A DNA stretch of 10,618 bases from Oceanococcus sp041625325 (lineage in GTDB: Bacteria > Pseudomonadota > Gammaproteobacteria > Nevskiales > Oceanococcaceae): positions 1-10,618 of the forward strand of contig JBFJTN010000122.1 of the NCBI GenBank assembly GCA_041625325.1, in the 5' to 3' direction. The first letter of the stretch is position 1. Each line of letters begins with the position of its first letter. Position numbers and translations under genes: made by a program. Shown piece after piece: positions 1-7,403 of the stretch. The notes beneath the pieces are model-generated. The model did not search any database, was not told the DNA's origin, and worked only from the letters and a program-made list of their open reading frames with translations.

Positions 1-1273
1 AAATCGAGTAATCCTGGCCGAATGCGGCCACGGCCGCATCATGGCTGGACTGCTGCGTCCCGCTGTTCGAACCGCCAATCCCGCCGGCCGCCCAGCGCGT
101 GAGGGACGCCACACCATAATCCAGACCATACCACCGGTTGGGGTTCATGTTCGCAAGGAAGTCGCGATAGATGTAGGCATATTGCTGCGTGCGCTCACCG
201 GCTTCGTTGGCGAATTCAATCTGAATGCGAGGCGAGCTGCTGGTGGCTGCGGAACCCGGCGCCAGCCGGAAATTGAAGGCCACCTGTTCCAGATCGGTCA
301 GCTGCATGCTGGTGTCCGGGAAAAAGGTGACGGACATGAAGCCCTCGTTCTCCGGATGCGTGTAGGGTGCGAAATGCAGACCTTGCTTGATCACGAAACT
401 GCCGGAATCCGGGACATTTTGCGTCCACCGCACATTGCGGGTCTGGTAGCGGCCCAGGGTGGGCAGGTTGACAAAGCCGGGGAGCACCGATTCCGGATCA
501 CTGACAACTTCCGAAAATGGCGGAACCAGGGCGCTGTCCGGCAGCAGAGCATTCTCCGGGCCGGTCTCGCTGTTGAAGTCGGTTGCGCGATAGAAGGTCT
601 GTCCGTTGATCACTTCATTGTGGACCCACATGTCCGGCCCCACGTTCACCCCGTTCATGCGCACGATGTAAATGCGGTAGTCGGCGGCAAAGTTTTCCAC
701 GATGGCGTCATGGGCCTGCGTACGAGTGAGGTTCTTGTCCCCACCCAGGGTCGAGCTCAGTTCCCACTGGGCTGCCGCGTCATTGACGAAATCCAGCTTG
801 ATCCAGCGGTTCTTGTGACAGGGCGCCGTCATCGCATCGATTTTCGGATACACCCGGACTGACTCCTGCGCGCCTTCCGGCGACTCCAGAACCAGCCACA
901 TGTAGACCGAACGATCGGCACAGTGCGAGCCATAGGGAAAGTACACGTTGAACGACATTTGATACAGGTCTGCAATCTGCAGGTCGTTCTGTGGGAAGAA
1001 GCTGGTGGACATGTAGCCATCGCCATTCGAATCCGAATAGGGCGAATAGTGCATGGCCTCCTTGTTGATCAGCTGTCCCTGCAGGGGCGCCACGCCCCAA
1101 CGCACGTTGTTGGACTCGTAGTGGCCGATCGCCTGCTTCTGCACCTGCTCCACTGTGCCGCTGACGTTGGCCAGCAGCGTGGCCTGGCCGAAGCTGATGG
1201 AAGGCATTAGACAGAGGGCTGCGAGGGCAGACCAGCTGGCCACCCCTCTCTCACCCAAGGCTTTGATTTTCAT
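1..1273 (-). CDS. Exported protein with two copies of an unrecognised ~150-residue module (C-terminus beyond window)
   Basis: The reading frame is open from the ATG at 1273-1271 to the left edge: 424 codons with no stop, so the C-terminus is missing. An AAAGGA ribosome-binding site (1280-1285) lies 6 nt upstream and supports this start. Residues 1-31 look like a Sec signal peptide: basic start MKIK, hydrophobic core around SALAALCLM, likely cleavage near SFGQA. The mature part holds two related modules, residues ~51-203 and ~275-424. Both contain NVRW, then H(Y/F)(S/A)PY, G(Y/F)MS, FFP, NRW..LD, and (A/S)HDA.V..F..DY.I. I know no family with this pattern. The many aromatic residues and alternating hydrophobic pattern suggest beta-sandwich, perhaps carbohydrate- or surface-binding modules, but that is a guess. 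It lies downstream of the giant protease gene, behind that gene's terminator, and is probably transcribed separately. Existence and export are well supported; function is unknown. Confidence 0.85.
   Translation of the reverse strand, partial: MKIKALGERGVASWSALAALCLMPSISFGQATLLANVSGTVEQVQKQAIGHYESNNVRWGVAPLQGQLINKEAMHYSPYSDSNGDGYMSTSFFPQNDLQIADLYQMSFNVYFPYGSHCADRSVYMWLVLESPEGAQESVRVYPKIDAMTAPCHKNRWIKLDFVNDAAAQWELSSTLGGDKNLTRTQAHDAIVENFAADYRIYIVRMNGVNVGPDMWVHNEVINGQTFYRATDFNSETGPENALLPDSALVPPFSEVVSDPESVLPGFVNLPTLGRYQTRNVRWTQNVPDSGSFVIKQGLHFAPYTHPENEGFMSVTFFPDTSMQLTDLEQVAFNFRLAPGSAATSSSPRIQIEFANEAGERTQQYAYIYRDFLANMNPNRWYGLDYGVASLTRWAAGGIGGSNSGTQQSSHDAAVAAFGQDYSI
2..451 (-). repeat. Protein-level repeat, module copy 2 of the exported protein
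   Basis: Residues ~275-424 of the gene starting at 1273. Landmarks are RNVRWT, LHFAPYTHPENEGFMS, FFPDTS, PNRWYGLDY, SSHDAAVAAFGQDYSI. It aligns with copy 1 over nearly its whole length. The copy reaches the window edge, so further modules could follow. Confidence 0.7.
665..1123 (-). repeat. Protein-level repeat, module copy 1 of the exported protein
   Basis: Residues ~51-203 of the gene starting at 1273. Landmarks are NNVRWG, MHYSPYSDSNGDGYMS, FFPQND, KNRWIKLDF, AHDAIVENFAADYRI. It matches copy 2 about 224 residues further on. The resemblance is clear in protein but diverged in DNA, so the duplication is old. A DSNGDG stretch in this copy resembles a calcium-binding loop; copy 2 has HPENEG at the same place. 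Confidence 0.7.
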
Positions 1274-1580
1274 GAGATGTCCTTTGGTTTTGTACTGTTT
1301 TTTCGATATCAATCGTGACGACTTCTGACAGAGCACAGCAACCGGAAAAGGCCCATGCTCGTCCCCCGCGCAAAAGCCGCTGTCTGATCCTCGATCGGGG
1401 TACAAAGCGGACTTCTACGCTTGCATGAACGAAGCGCGAAAGGAAATGGTTCCCTTGCCCGTTCGATGCAATCCTGCGCGGAAAGACTCTGGCATACGAA
1501 GCGGGCAGGCCGCAACACCGAGGATTCCGCTCCGCCATTCTAGACCAGCGAGTCCTCCATCAATGTACGGAAATGTACGC
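1274..1580. other. Intergenic region upstream of the duplicated-module gene
   Basis: Between the terminator of the protease gene and the ATG at 1273 there is about 300 bp with no gene I can support. Short open frames exist on both strands but lack a plausible start, a recognisable product or a ribosome-binding site. The stretch must hold the promoter of the 1-1273 gene. The last ~50 bp before the gene are A-rich, but I see no well-spaced -35/-10 pair. A short direct repeat AATGTACG occurs twice at 1562-1579. Confidence 0.5.
1280..1285 (-). promoter_or_regulatory. Ribosome-binding site for the gene starting at 1273
   Basis: AAAGGA on the minus strand, 6 nt before the ATG at 1273-1271. It fixes the start of a gene whose frame is otherwise only partly visible. 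Confidence 0.6.
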
Positions 1581-1628
1581 AAAAACGGAAAGGCCCCAAA
1601 ACCTGCCGGCTGGCAATGCTTCGGGGCC
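1581..1628 (-). terminator. Intrinsic terminator downstream of the giant protease gene
   Basis: On the minus strand, GGCCCC (1623-1628) pairs with GGGGCC (1592-1597). A nested TGCC-AGCC-GGCA hairpin (1604-1615) sits inside the loop. The stem is followed at once by TTTCCGTTTTT (1581-1591), a typical U-rich tail. It lies about 40 nt past the TAG stop at 1667. A second 6-bp GGCCGG/CCGGCC hairpin (1643-1659) lies between the stop and this element but has no U tract. Confidence 0.65.
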
Positions 1629-1666
1629 ACTCGTTTCTTCCGGGCCGGCAGCTCCGGCCAGGACAG

Positions 1667-4600
1667 CTAGTAAGTGAGCTGCAGCTGCACTTCGCCACTG
1701 CCCTGATAGGCGTGAACCATCACGTACCAGGTCCCGGCTCCCGCACCCGAAAAGCTGCAGGTTTCGTTGTTGCTGGTCTGGTAGGGTCGACAATCGTAGG
1801 CTGACTGGGTGGGCGGCGCGCCGTATCGCACGTACAGATCCCAGTCCTGGTTGCCGCAATACGCGCCCTCCACCTCGCAGGCCGGCCCCGTCATCGCGAT
1901 GCTGAGATTGCTCGCGCCATCCGCAAGCGCGAACTGGCAAGCCAGCTCATCTCCCGCGTTGCCCGAAACGGTCTGACTGGCGCCGTTCTGCAGGGTGCAA
2001 GCGCTGCTCGCACCCTGGACGGTGACATTGACGCTATCCGTGGCCAGGGTCGTGCCCTGACGAACCAGGCGCGCGTGCAGGGTATGGCTGCCCGGCGTCA
2101 GGCCGGTCAGATCCACGCTCCAGGTGCCGGCGCTCCAGTCCGTCGTGGCAGTCTGCCAGGCGCCATCATCGACGCGCACCTCAACCACATTGGGGTCCGG
2201 CAGAACGACCTCGCAATCGCTGGCATCGGCCGGCCCGGGGGCCGTGCTGACATCCTCACCCGCCAGCAGCGGGCGCAGGCACAGTTCGGCGTCATCCTTG
2301 GCCATCTGGATCGCCTGGGGAATGATCGTGCCGGAAGCCAGCATCAGGGTCACACCCGCGCCGGTTCCGACGACCGAATCCCCGACTCCCACGCCATGCG
2401 TCAGCAAGCCCATGGCTTCCGGACCGAACTGCGGATCGTTGAGAACACTCACCGAACTGCCGGAGTCTCCGCCCCAGCTCGGGATCACCGCATCCCAGGA
2501 GCGGCCGTCCGTGGTACCCAGGCTCGCACCCATGCGGTTCTTCTGCGCCGCGGTCTCGCCGTAGTACGCGGCATTGCCATGCAGCAGCAGCGGCAGGCCG
2601 AAACTGTCGTCCGACCAGACATCGTAAGGGCCACCCCAGCCGGGCATCGCCGTATCGACGTAGGCGTAGTACTGCTCGGGAATTTCCACGATGCCGAAGT
2701 CCCAGCCCACCCCATCACCATCGACATTGATGTCGCCGTTGGCGGGGTCCTGGCGGGCGTAGGCCACCTCACCCAGCTCCACGTAGTTGCCGAGGACAAT
2801 CTCGGTGACAGTCGAACTCAGGCCACCGAAGGCACAATCCGCATAGCAGGCGAATACGCGCACATTCGACGGATCGTACAGCGGCGCCCCCGGCGCGTTG
2901 GCGCCGTGCGTGGTGCGGTAGCCCGATTCGATGAAGCAGTGACCCGCCGCACCCAGATAGGCCTTGCCGTTCTGATCCTTCCAGACGAAGTTCGAAGTAC
3001 AGATGTAGACCGGATAGGGCTCGCCGCCAAAAGACATGCCGATCGGCGTCCCCGGGCCAATGCTGCTGGAATACAGCAGCTCCGGCGTGACGCTGTCATC
3101 GTGGGTGGTCACGTTGAACGAGGCCCCCGCCGGCACCTTGTACATCAGCCGCTGCGAGACCGCCTGATTCCCGTTGCCGAGGTTCACGGTGCCACTCACG
3201 GTGACGTTGTCCGCTATGGTTTCGCCATCGGCGGGGCTGGTGATGTTCACCGCATAGGCGTCGGGATGGTCGCAGCCATCGGGAATCCCGTCCCCATCGG
3301 TATCGATGCTGTCATCGTGACCGGGGCAGATGTCATCGGCATTGCGGGTGCCGTCGAAATCCTTGTCCCCGTCCGGTCCATCATTGTTGTCCGGATCGGA
3401 ATTGTCACCTATGCCATCCCCGTCAGTGTCCAGGGTTTCAGTCGGATCATCGGGCAGGGCATCCTGATCGTTGGGGACACCATCGCCATCGCGGTCGGCA
3501 TCGCAGACGTCGCCCTGGCCATCCGTGTCCAGGTCGGCCTGATCCGGATTCGGGTCGACCGGGCAGTTGTCGATGCTGTCATCCACGCCGTCACCATCGT
3601 TGTCGATGATGTCATCGCAGGCATTGGCCGTTCGCAGGGTGTAGTTCCGTGCCGAGGACCGGTCTATGACCTGCAGGGAACCGCTGCCCAGGGCACCGAC
3701 CAGCTGGTAGATGACCGACTGAACGTTCTTCAGCTCCAGGCCCGGACCACCGAAGTTCGCCGTATTCAGGTGCAGTTCGATGATGCCGGTTTCCGGGTCA
3801 TAGGAACTGCCCTGTAGGGCCGTCGCGGTCGGTTCGTCGGAGGCGCCCGGGCCTTCCGACAGGCCGTTTTGCACCTCGTTGTAGCGGCCATAGGAGAACG
3901 ACGGCGTCGAGGTTTCGTCGGTCTGCATCTCGACATGCCACTTGCCGAAGTTGTAATCCGACTTGGTCACGCCCTCGAAGGTGACAAACCACTCGACATT
4001 CGGCGGCAGGGACCCGAGCGAACGCATCTGCAGCTGGAAGATCAGCTTGCCGAACTGGTCTTCCGGCTCCGAGACACGCAGGGACAGGATGTCACCCTGA
4101 CCGGCGTCTGCCGTCGGCAGCGGGGGATTGTCGTCGCCGGCCGCGTCCTGCGCGATCCAGTAGCCCGGCACCTCGCAGGAAGAGGCCGTCTGCGCGTCGC
4201 AGGCGTCGCCGATACCATCGAAATCGCTATCGGCCTGGTCCGGATTGCTGATCAGCGGGCAATTGTCCTCAAAGTCCAGGCTGCCATCGCCATCGGCGTC
4301 ACCCAGCGACTTGTTCAGCACTCGGGGGTCGGCCAGGGCCTTGAACACATCCAGGTATCCGGCGCCCACTTCATGGCTCTGGTAGCCCGGCATGGGCCGC
4401 GCAGTGTCCTTGATGATATCCAGCACCTGCCCGAAGTTCAGCGCCGGATTGGCTTCCAGAATTACCGCCACCGCACCGACCACATGCGGAGCAGCCATCG
4501 AGGTTCCCGACATGCTGATGTAATACGGTGCATCGGACTCCGGCAGGGGGTTGCCGCCGGCGGCCGGGGACACCACCGCGTTGGTGGCGCGGGTCGCGAT

Positions 4601-7324
4601 GATGTCCTCGCCGGGCGCCGTGATATCCGGCTCGATCGCCGGGTTGCCGGGCACGCCGCGCGAGGAGTAGCTCGACAGGCTGTAATCCTTGCGACCGGAT
4701 GCCACGCTGATGGCACAGGGGTTCTGTGCGTCCGAGCCCATGGTGTCATTGCCGGAGCCGCTGTTGCCGGCCGCGAAGACCGGTATGACTCCCGCATCGT
4801 ACAGCGCCTTGATGGCGATGGCCGACGAGCTGGTGGGGTCGAAACGCTGACCCGAGGGATTCAGCGGACCATAGGAATGGTTGGTCACCCTGATGTTGTA
4901 CTCATCCCGCACATCCAGGATGTGATCCATCGCCACCAGGGTGTAGATGTAGGTGCCGTATTCCACCGCGATGTGGACGAAGTTGACACCCGGCGCCACC
5001 CCCACGAAGCGACCGCCGGACATGCTGCCATCGCCCATGATGGTGCCGGAGATATGCGTCCCGTGACCGTTGCTGGACCACTCGGTCGTGGGTGCGGACA
5101 CGAAGGCGGTGCCGTCGCGATCATTGCCGGTGAAGATACCGACCAGGCCTGCGTAATCACCCGCCGCACGCACGTTCTCCTTGACGCGATCCGCCGGGAA
5201 GTCTCCCTGCAGCGTGTCTAGACCGGTGTCGATCACGGCAGCGCCAATCCCCTGACCAGTGAGCGGCATGTCAGCCGTCGCCCAGGCATCGCGGGCGGCC
5301 GGCACCCCGATCAACGGCACGGAATCCTCCACCAGGAACGCCAGCGGGCGGTCCCCGTTGTCGATGGAGATCAGGCGGAATTCCGCCAGTTCGGCGCGCA
5401 GTTGCTCCACCAGAACCGGGGTCAGCAGCTCGGCGTAGACGATGGCCTGAGGCAGATGCTTGAACTCGTAAACGCCAATCGGAGCGATGCGTCCCTGGGC
5501 CAGGGCGTCGCCCAGTCGGTTGACCGCATCGTGGCGGTTCACCCCATCCGGGAATGAGAGGATCAGACGCCCTGCCACTCCGAAGGGGATATCGGCCGCA
5601 GTCTGCGCCGCCCCTGCACCAGCGGACGCCGGGCCAAAGGCCGCCTCACACTCTGCCGAACCACCATTGCTGGCGGCACGCGTGACGATGATACGGCCGG
5701 TATAGCGCGTCTCCACATTGGCGTAGCCTTCAGCCCGCGCCTCGTAGAGGCCCTGGGCATTGGGCAGATCCAGCACCTCCACACCGGCGCTCAGCGGGCT
5801 GGGGCGGGCGGAACTGTACTCCTTGCCTGCGGAATCCGTGACGTACAGGTCCAGGTCCTCCAGCGAATTGTCCCAACTGATCTGCACCTGCACGTTGGCG
5901 ACGTCGCAGCCGGCCGGCACCAGGAACGGAACGTGCTGGGCATCGGCCGCCACCGCCGGCTCCAGCCCCGTTGCCAGCTCGCCGGCCCATTCCGCAGCCA
6001 CGCTGGAACCCACCGGGGGACAGCTCAGCACGGTCTGGCAGGCATCTCCGATCCCGTTGCTGTCCATGTCAACCTGACCGAAGTTGGCCACTGCCGGGCA
6101 GTTGTCGTCCGCATCGGCGACACCGTCACCATCCAGGTCCGGCAGCAAGGCATCGTCGTCACCGATATTCACCCGGATGCGCGCCGGGGAACCGACCGCA
6201 TTGCCCAGCGGAGCGCTCAGATCGAGGAAGAAGTATTCCTGCGGCTCGACCGCGCCGTCATCCAGAATGGGCACGACGAAGCTCTTGTCCTGCGCATCGC
6301 CATCGGCCCAGGTCAGCACCCCGGTCACGCCGATGAAATCTTCGCGCTGTTTGGCCGTCCCGCCGGCAGGCGTCTTGTAGTAGGCGGTGAGGGCGCCCTG
6401 AGAGCCTCCGGCGCGACTCACGGTGATCACGGCTTCACCGGCGCCTTCCGGCACGTCGATGACCGGCACGGCGAACTGCACGGACCCCGCCGCACTGTCC
6501 TGCTCGTTGTCGGCGATCGTGATCCGAATCCTCGCTGGCGAGCCCAGCGCATTGCCCAGCGGGGTGCTCAGTTCGAGGAAAAAGTCCTCGGCCGACTCCT
6601 CCCTGCCGTCATCCAGAATCGGCACGCTGAAGGTCTTGTCCGCCGCATCGCCGTCAGCCCAGACGAGCAGGCCCGTCACGCCGACGAAGTCCTCACGCTG
6701 CTTTGCGGAACCGCCGGCGGGCGTCTTGTAGTAGGCCGAAACCGTGCCGTCGGCACCGCCCGCACGCGTGACTGTGACCACCGCTTCGCCGGCACCTTCG
6801 GACACCTCGAGCTGCGCCGCAGCAAACTGGACCGAACCCGCCGCACTGTTCTGCTCGTTGTCGACAATGGTGATCCGGATCTTCGAGGGCGAACCGATCT
6901 CGTTGCCGAGCGGGGCGCTGATGTCGAGGAAGAAATACTCGTCCGGCTCCAGCCGGCCGTCATCCAGAATCGGCACGCTGAACGTCTTGTCCTCGGTATC
7001 GCCATCGGCCCAGACCAGGGTGCCCGTGACACCGATGAAATCCTCCCGCTGCCTGGCCGTGCCACCCGCCGGTGTCTTGTAATAGGCGGTCAGCGCGCCA
7101 TCGGCGCCGCCGACACGACTCACTGCGACAACCGCCTCGCCAGCGCCTTCAGAGACGCTCATCTCCGATACGGCAAACTGCAAGGAGCCTGGTGCGGCGT
7201 TGGCGACTGCCGCAATGGCCGTCGCGAACCATACAAAAAGGGCCAGCGCGGCGCGTCGGGCCGCGGTCAAGATTGATGTAGCCAAGGTATCCCCCGAGGA
7301 CGTTGTACAGTCCGCGCGAGGCAC
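1667..7324 (-). CDS. Giant exported modular protease carrying both subtilisin (S8) and chymotrypsin-like (S1) domains
   Basis: 1,885 residues from a GTG at 7324. A TTG at 7285 (codon 14) has the better ribosome-binding site and gives a cleaner signal peptide ending near VANA-AP. Order by residue: signal peptide to ~44; three Calx-beta repeats, 46-392; thrombospondin-3-like Asp-rich repeat, 396-429; PPC-like beta-sandwich, ~438-552; propeptide-like segment, ~578-665; subtilisin domain, ~685-1000, with Asp699 (AVIDTG), His754 (GHGTH), Asn854 (AAGN) and Ser942 (GTSMAAPH); TSP3 repeat, 1008-1043; beta-rich domain often seen after S8 domains, ~1050-1236; TSP3 cluster, 1239-1353; half Ig-like, ~1357-1390; S1 domain, ~1430-1690, with His1462 (AAGHC), Asp1542 (WDFG) and Ser1621 (GGDSGSS); second half Ig-like, ~1712-1770; PPC domain, 1775-1885. 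It should cut proteins outside the cell; calcium binding is implied by the TSP3 and Calx-beta parts. Both triads look intact. The gene has its own terminator. Confidence 0.93.
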   Translation of the reverse strand: MPRADCTTSSGDTLATSILTAARRAALALFVWFATAIAAVANAAPGSLQFAVSEMSVSEGAGEAVVAVSRVGGADGALTAYYKTPAGGTARQREDFIGVTGTLVWADGDTEDKTFSVPILDDGRLEPDEYFFLDISAPLGNEIGSPSKIRITIVDNEQNSAAGSVQFAAAQLEVSEGAGEAVVTVTRAGGADGTVSAYYKTPAGGSAKQREDFVGVTGLLVWADGDAADKTFSVPILDDGREESAEDFFLELSTPLGNALGSPARIRITIADNEQDSAAGSVQFAVPVIDVPEGAGEAVITVSRAGGSQGALTAYYKTPAGGTAKQREDFIGVTGVLTWADGDAQDKSFVVPILDDGAVEPQEYFFLDLSAPLGNAVGSPARIRVNIGDDDALLPDLDGDGVADADDNCPAVANFGQVDMDSNGIGDACQTVLSCPPVGSSVAAEWAGELATGLEPAVAADAQHVPFLVPAGCDVANVQVQISWDNSLEDLDLYVTDSAGKEYSSARPSPLSAGVEVLDLPNAQGLYEARAEGYANVETRYTGRIIVTRAASNGGSAECEAAFGPASAGAGAAQTAADIPFGVAGRLILSFPDGVNRHDAVNRLGDALAQGRIAPIGVYEFKHLPQAIVYAELLTPVLVEQLRAELAEFRLISIDNGDRPLAFLVEDSVPLIGVPAARDAWATADMPLTGQGIGAAVIDTGLDTLQGDFPADRVKENVRAAGDYAGLVGIFTGNDRDGTAFVSAPTTEWSSNGHGTHISGTIMGDGSMSGGRFVGVAPGVNFVHIAVEYGTYIYTLVAMDHILDVRDEYNIRVTNHSYGPLNPSGQRFDPTSSSAIAIKALYDAGVIPVFAAGNSGSGNDTMGSDAQNPCAISVASGRKDYSLSSYSSRGVPGNPAIEPDITAPGEDIIATRATNAVVSPAAGGNPLPESDAPYYISMSGTSMAAPHVVGAVAVILEANPALNFGQVLDIIKDTARPMPGYQSHEVGAGYLDVFKALADPRVLNKSLGDADGDGSLDFEDNCPLISNPDQADSDFDGIGDACDAQTASSCEVPGYWIAQDAAGDDNPPLPTADAGQGDILSLRVSEPEDQFGKLIFQLQMRSLGSLPPNVEWFVTFEGVTKSDYNFGKWHVEMQTDETSTPSFSYGRYNEVQNGLSEGPGASDEPTATALQGSSYDPETGIIELHLNTANFGGPGLELKNVQSVIYQLVGALGSGSLQVIDRSSARNYTLRTANACDDIIDNDGDGVDDSIDNCPVDPNPDQADLDTDGQGDVCDADRDGDGVPNDQDALPDDPTETLDTDGDGIGDNSDPDNNDGPDGDKDFDGTRNADDICPGHDDSIDTDGDGIPDGCDHPDAYAVNITSPADGETIADNVTVSGTVNLGNGNQAVSQRLMYKVPAGASFNVTTHDDSVTPELLYSSSIGPGTPIGMSFGGEPYPVYICTSNFVWKDQNGKAYLGAAGHCFIESGYRTTHGANAPGAPLYDPSNVRVFACYADCAFGGLSSTVTEIVLGNYVELGEVAYARQDPANGDINVDGDGVGWDFGIVEIPEQYYAYVDTAMPGWGGPYDVWSDDSFGLPLLLHGNAAYYGETAAQKNRMGASLGTTDGRSWDAVIPSWGGDSGSSVSVLNDPQFGPEAMGLLTHGVGVGDSVVGTGAGVTLMLASGTIIPQAIQMAKDDAELCLRPLLAGEDVSTAPGPADASDCEVVLPDPNVVEVRVDDGAWQTATTDWSAGTWSVDLTGLTPGSHTLHARLVRQGTTLATDSVNVTVQGASSACTLQNGASQTVSGNAGDELACQFALADGASNLSIAMTGPACEVEGAYCGNQDWDLYVRYGAPPTQSAYDCRPYQTSNNETCSFSGAGAGTWYVMVHAYQGSGEVQLQLTY
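2255..3040 (-). other. Chymotrypsin-like (peptidase S1) catalytic domain within the giant protease
   Basis: Residues ~1429-1690. His1462 lies in LGAAGHCF, Asp1542 in GWDFGIVEIP and Ser1621 in WGGDSGSSV, giving the S1 order His-Asp-Ser. GLLTHG (1639-1644) lies about 20 residues after the serine, where S1 enzymes form the substrate-pocket strand. Cysteines near the His (C1442, C1463) and C1493/C1497 could form disulfides. The match rests on these motifs; a profile search would settle the exact subfamily. Confidence 0.82.
3266..3610 (-). other. Asp-rich thrombospondin type 3 calcium-repeat cluster (domain within the giant protease)
   Basis: Residues 1239-1353 are a run of D-x-D-x-D-G-x-x-D calcium motifs such as DNDGDGVDDSIDNCP and DTDGDGIPDGCD, with paired cysteines. 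The cluster lies between the subtilisin half and the S1 half of the protein. TSP3 repeats of this kind bind several calcium ions and form a stiff linker. Single repeats of the same type occur at residues 396-429 and 1008-1043. Confidence 0.8.
4325..5272 (-). other. Subtilisin-like (peptidase S8) catalytic domain within the giant protease
   Basis: Residues ~685-1000. The Asp699, His754 and Ser942 triad sits in standard S8 contexts (AVIDTG, NGHGTH, SGTSMAAPH), and the oxyanion-hole Asn854 is in FAAGNSG. The order Asp-His-Ser and the spacing are normal for the family. The preceding ~90 residues resemble an inhibitor-I9 type propeptide, which would fold the domain and then be cleaved off. Confidence 0.93.
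6149..7189 (-). repeat. Three tandem 351-bp repeats encoding Calx-beta domains
   Basis: Residues 46-162, 163-279 and 280-392 of the giant protease. The first two units are exactly 117 codons each. All three share AYYKTPAGG, QREDF, GVTG, WADGD, VPILDDG, PLGN and GSP at the same places. Units 1 and 2 are joined by NEQNSAAGS and units 2 and 3 by NEQDSAAGS. The DNA is also visibly similar, so the array arose by recent tandem duplication or is kept alike by gene conversion. Calx-beta domains usually bind calcium or act as extracellular spacers and adhesion modules. Confidence 0.85.
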
Positions 7325-7384
7325 GGCTGCTTACAATAGGTCGCTTAGCGTCATCCTTGACTCGCGTTTCCCGGCCATGCCGGG
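7298..7384 (-). promoter_or_regulatory. Structured leader of the giant protease gene
   Basis: Three short hairpins lie in the predicted leader: CCCGGC/GCCGGG with a 3-nt loop (7370-7384), GTCA/TGAC with a tetraloop (7350-7361), and GGAC/GTCC around TGTACA (7298-7313). The last lies just upstream of the GGGGGA ribosome-binding site (7290-7295) of the alternative TTG start at 7285. They may affect translation; no known riboswitch fits convincingly. Confidence 0.3.
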
Positions 7385-7403
7385 CTTATCCTGATGTTTT
7401 TCT

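Noticed and set aside
1251..1538. 95-codon minus-strand frame in the gap upstream of the 1-1273 gene
   Set aside because: It overlaps the ribosome-binding site and start of the real gene, has an Arg/Cys-rich translation with no recognisable feature, and no convincing start signal.
2075..3817. Long open frame on the plus strand (580 codons), and similar ones at 41-862, 3869-5221, 5933-7276, 7505-8521 and 9144-10052
   Set aside because: All lie opposite well-supported minus-strand genes in high-GC DNA. Their translations are rich in Arg, His, Val and Ile without domain logic, and they mirror the codon pattern of the real gene.
7322..7400. Possible cyclic-di-GMP (GEMM-type) riboswitch, suggested by GACGCTAAGC and AGCAGCCGTGCC in the protease leader
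   Set aside because: The paired helices and the conserved GGCAAACC-like first half are not present in the right order. Similarity is limited to short fragments. A covariance-model search would settle it.
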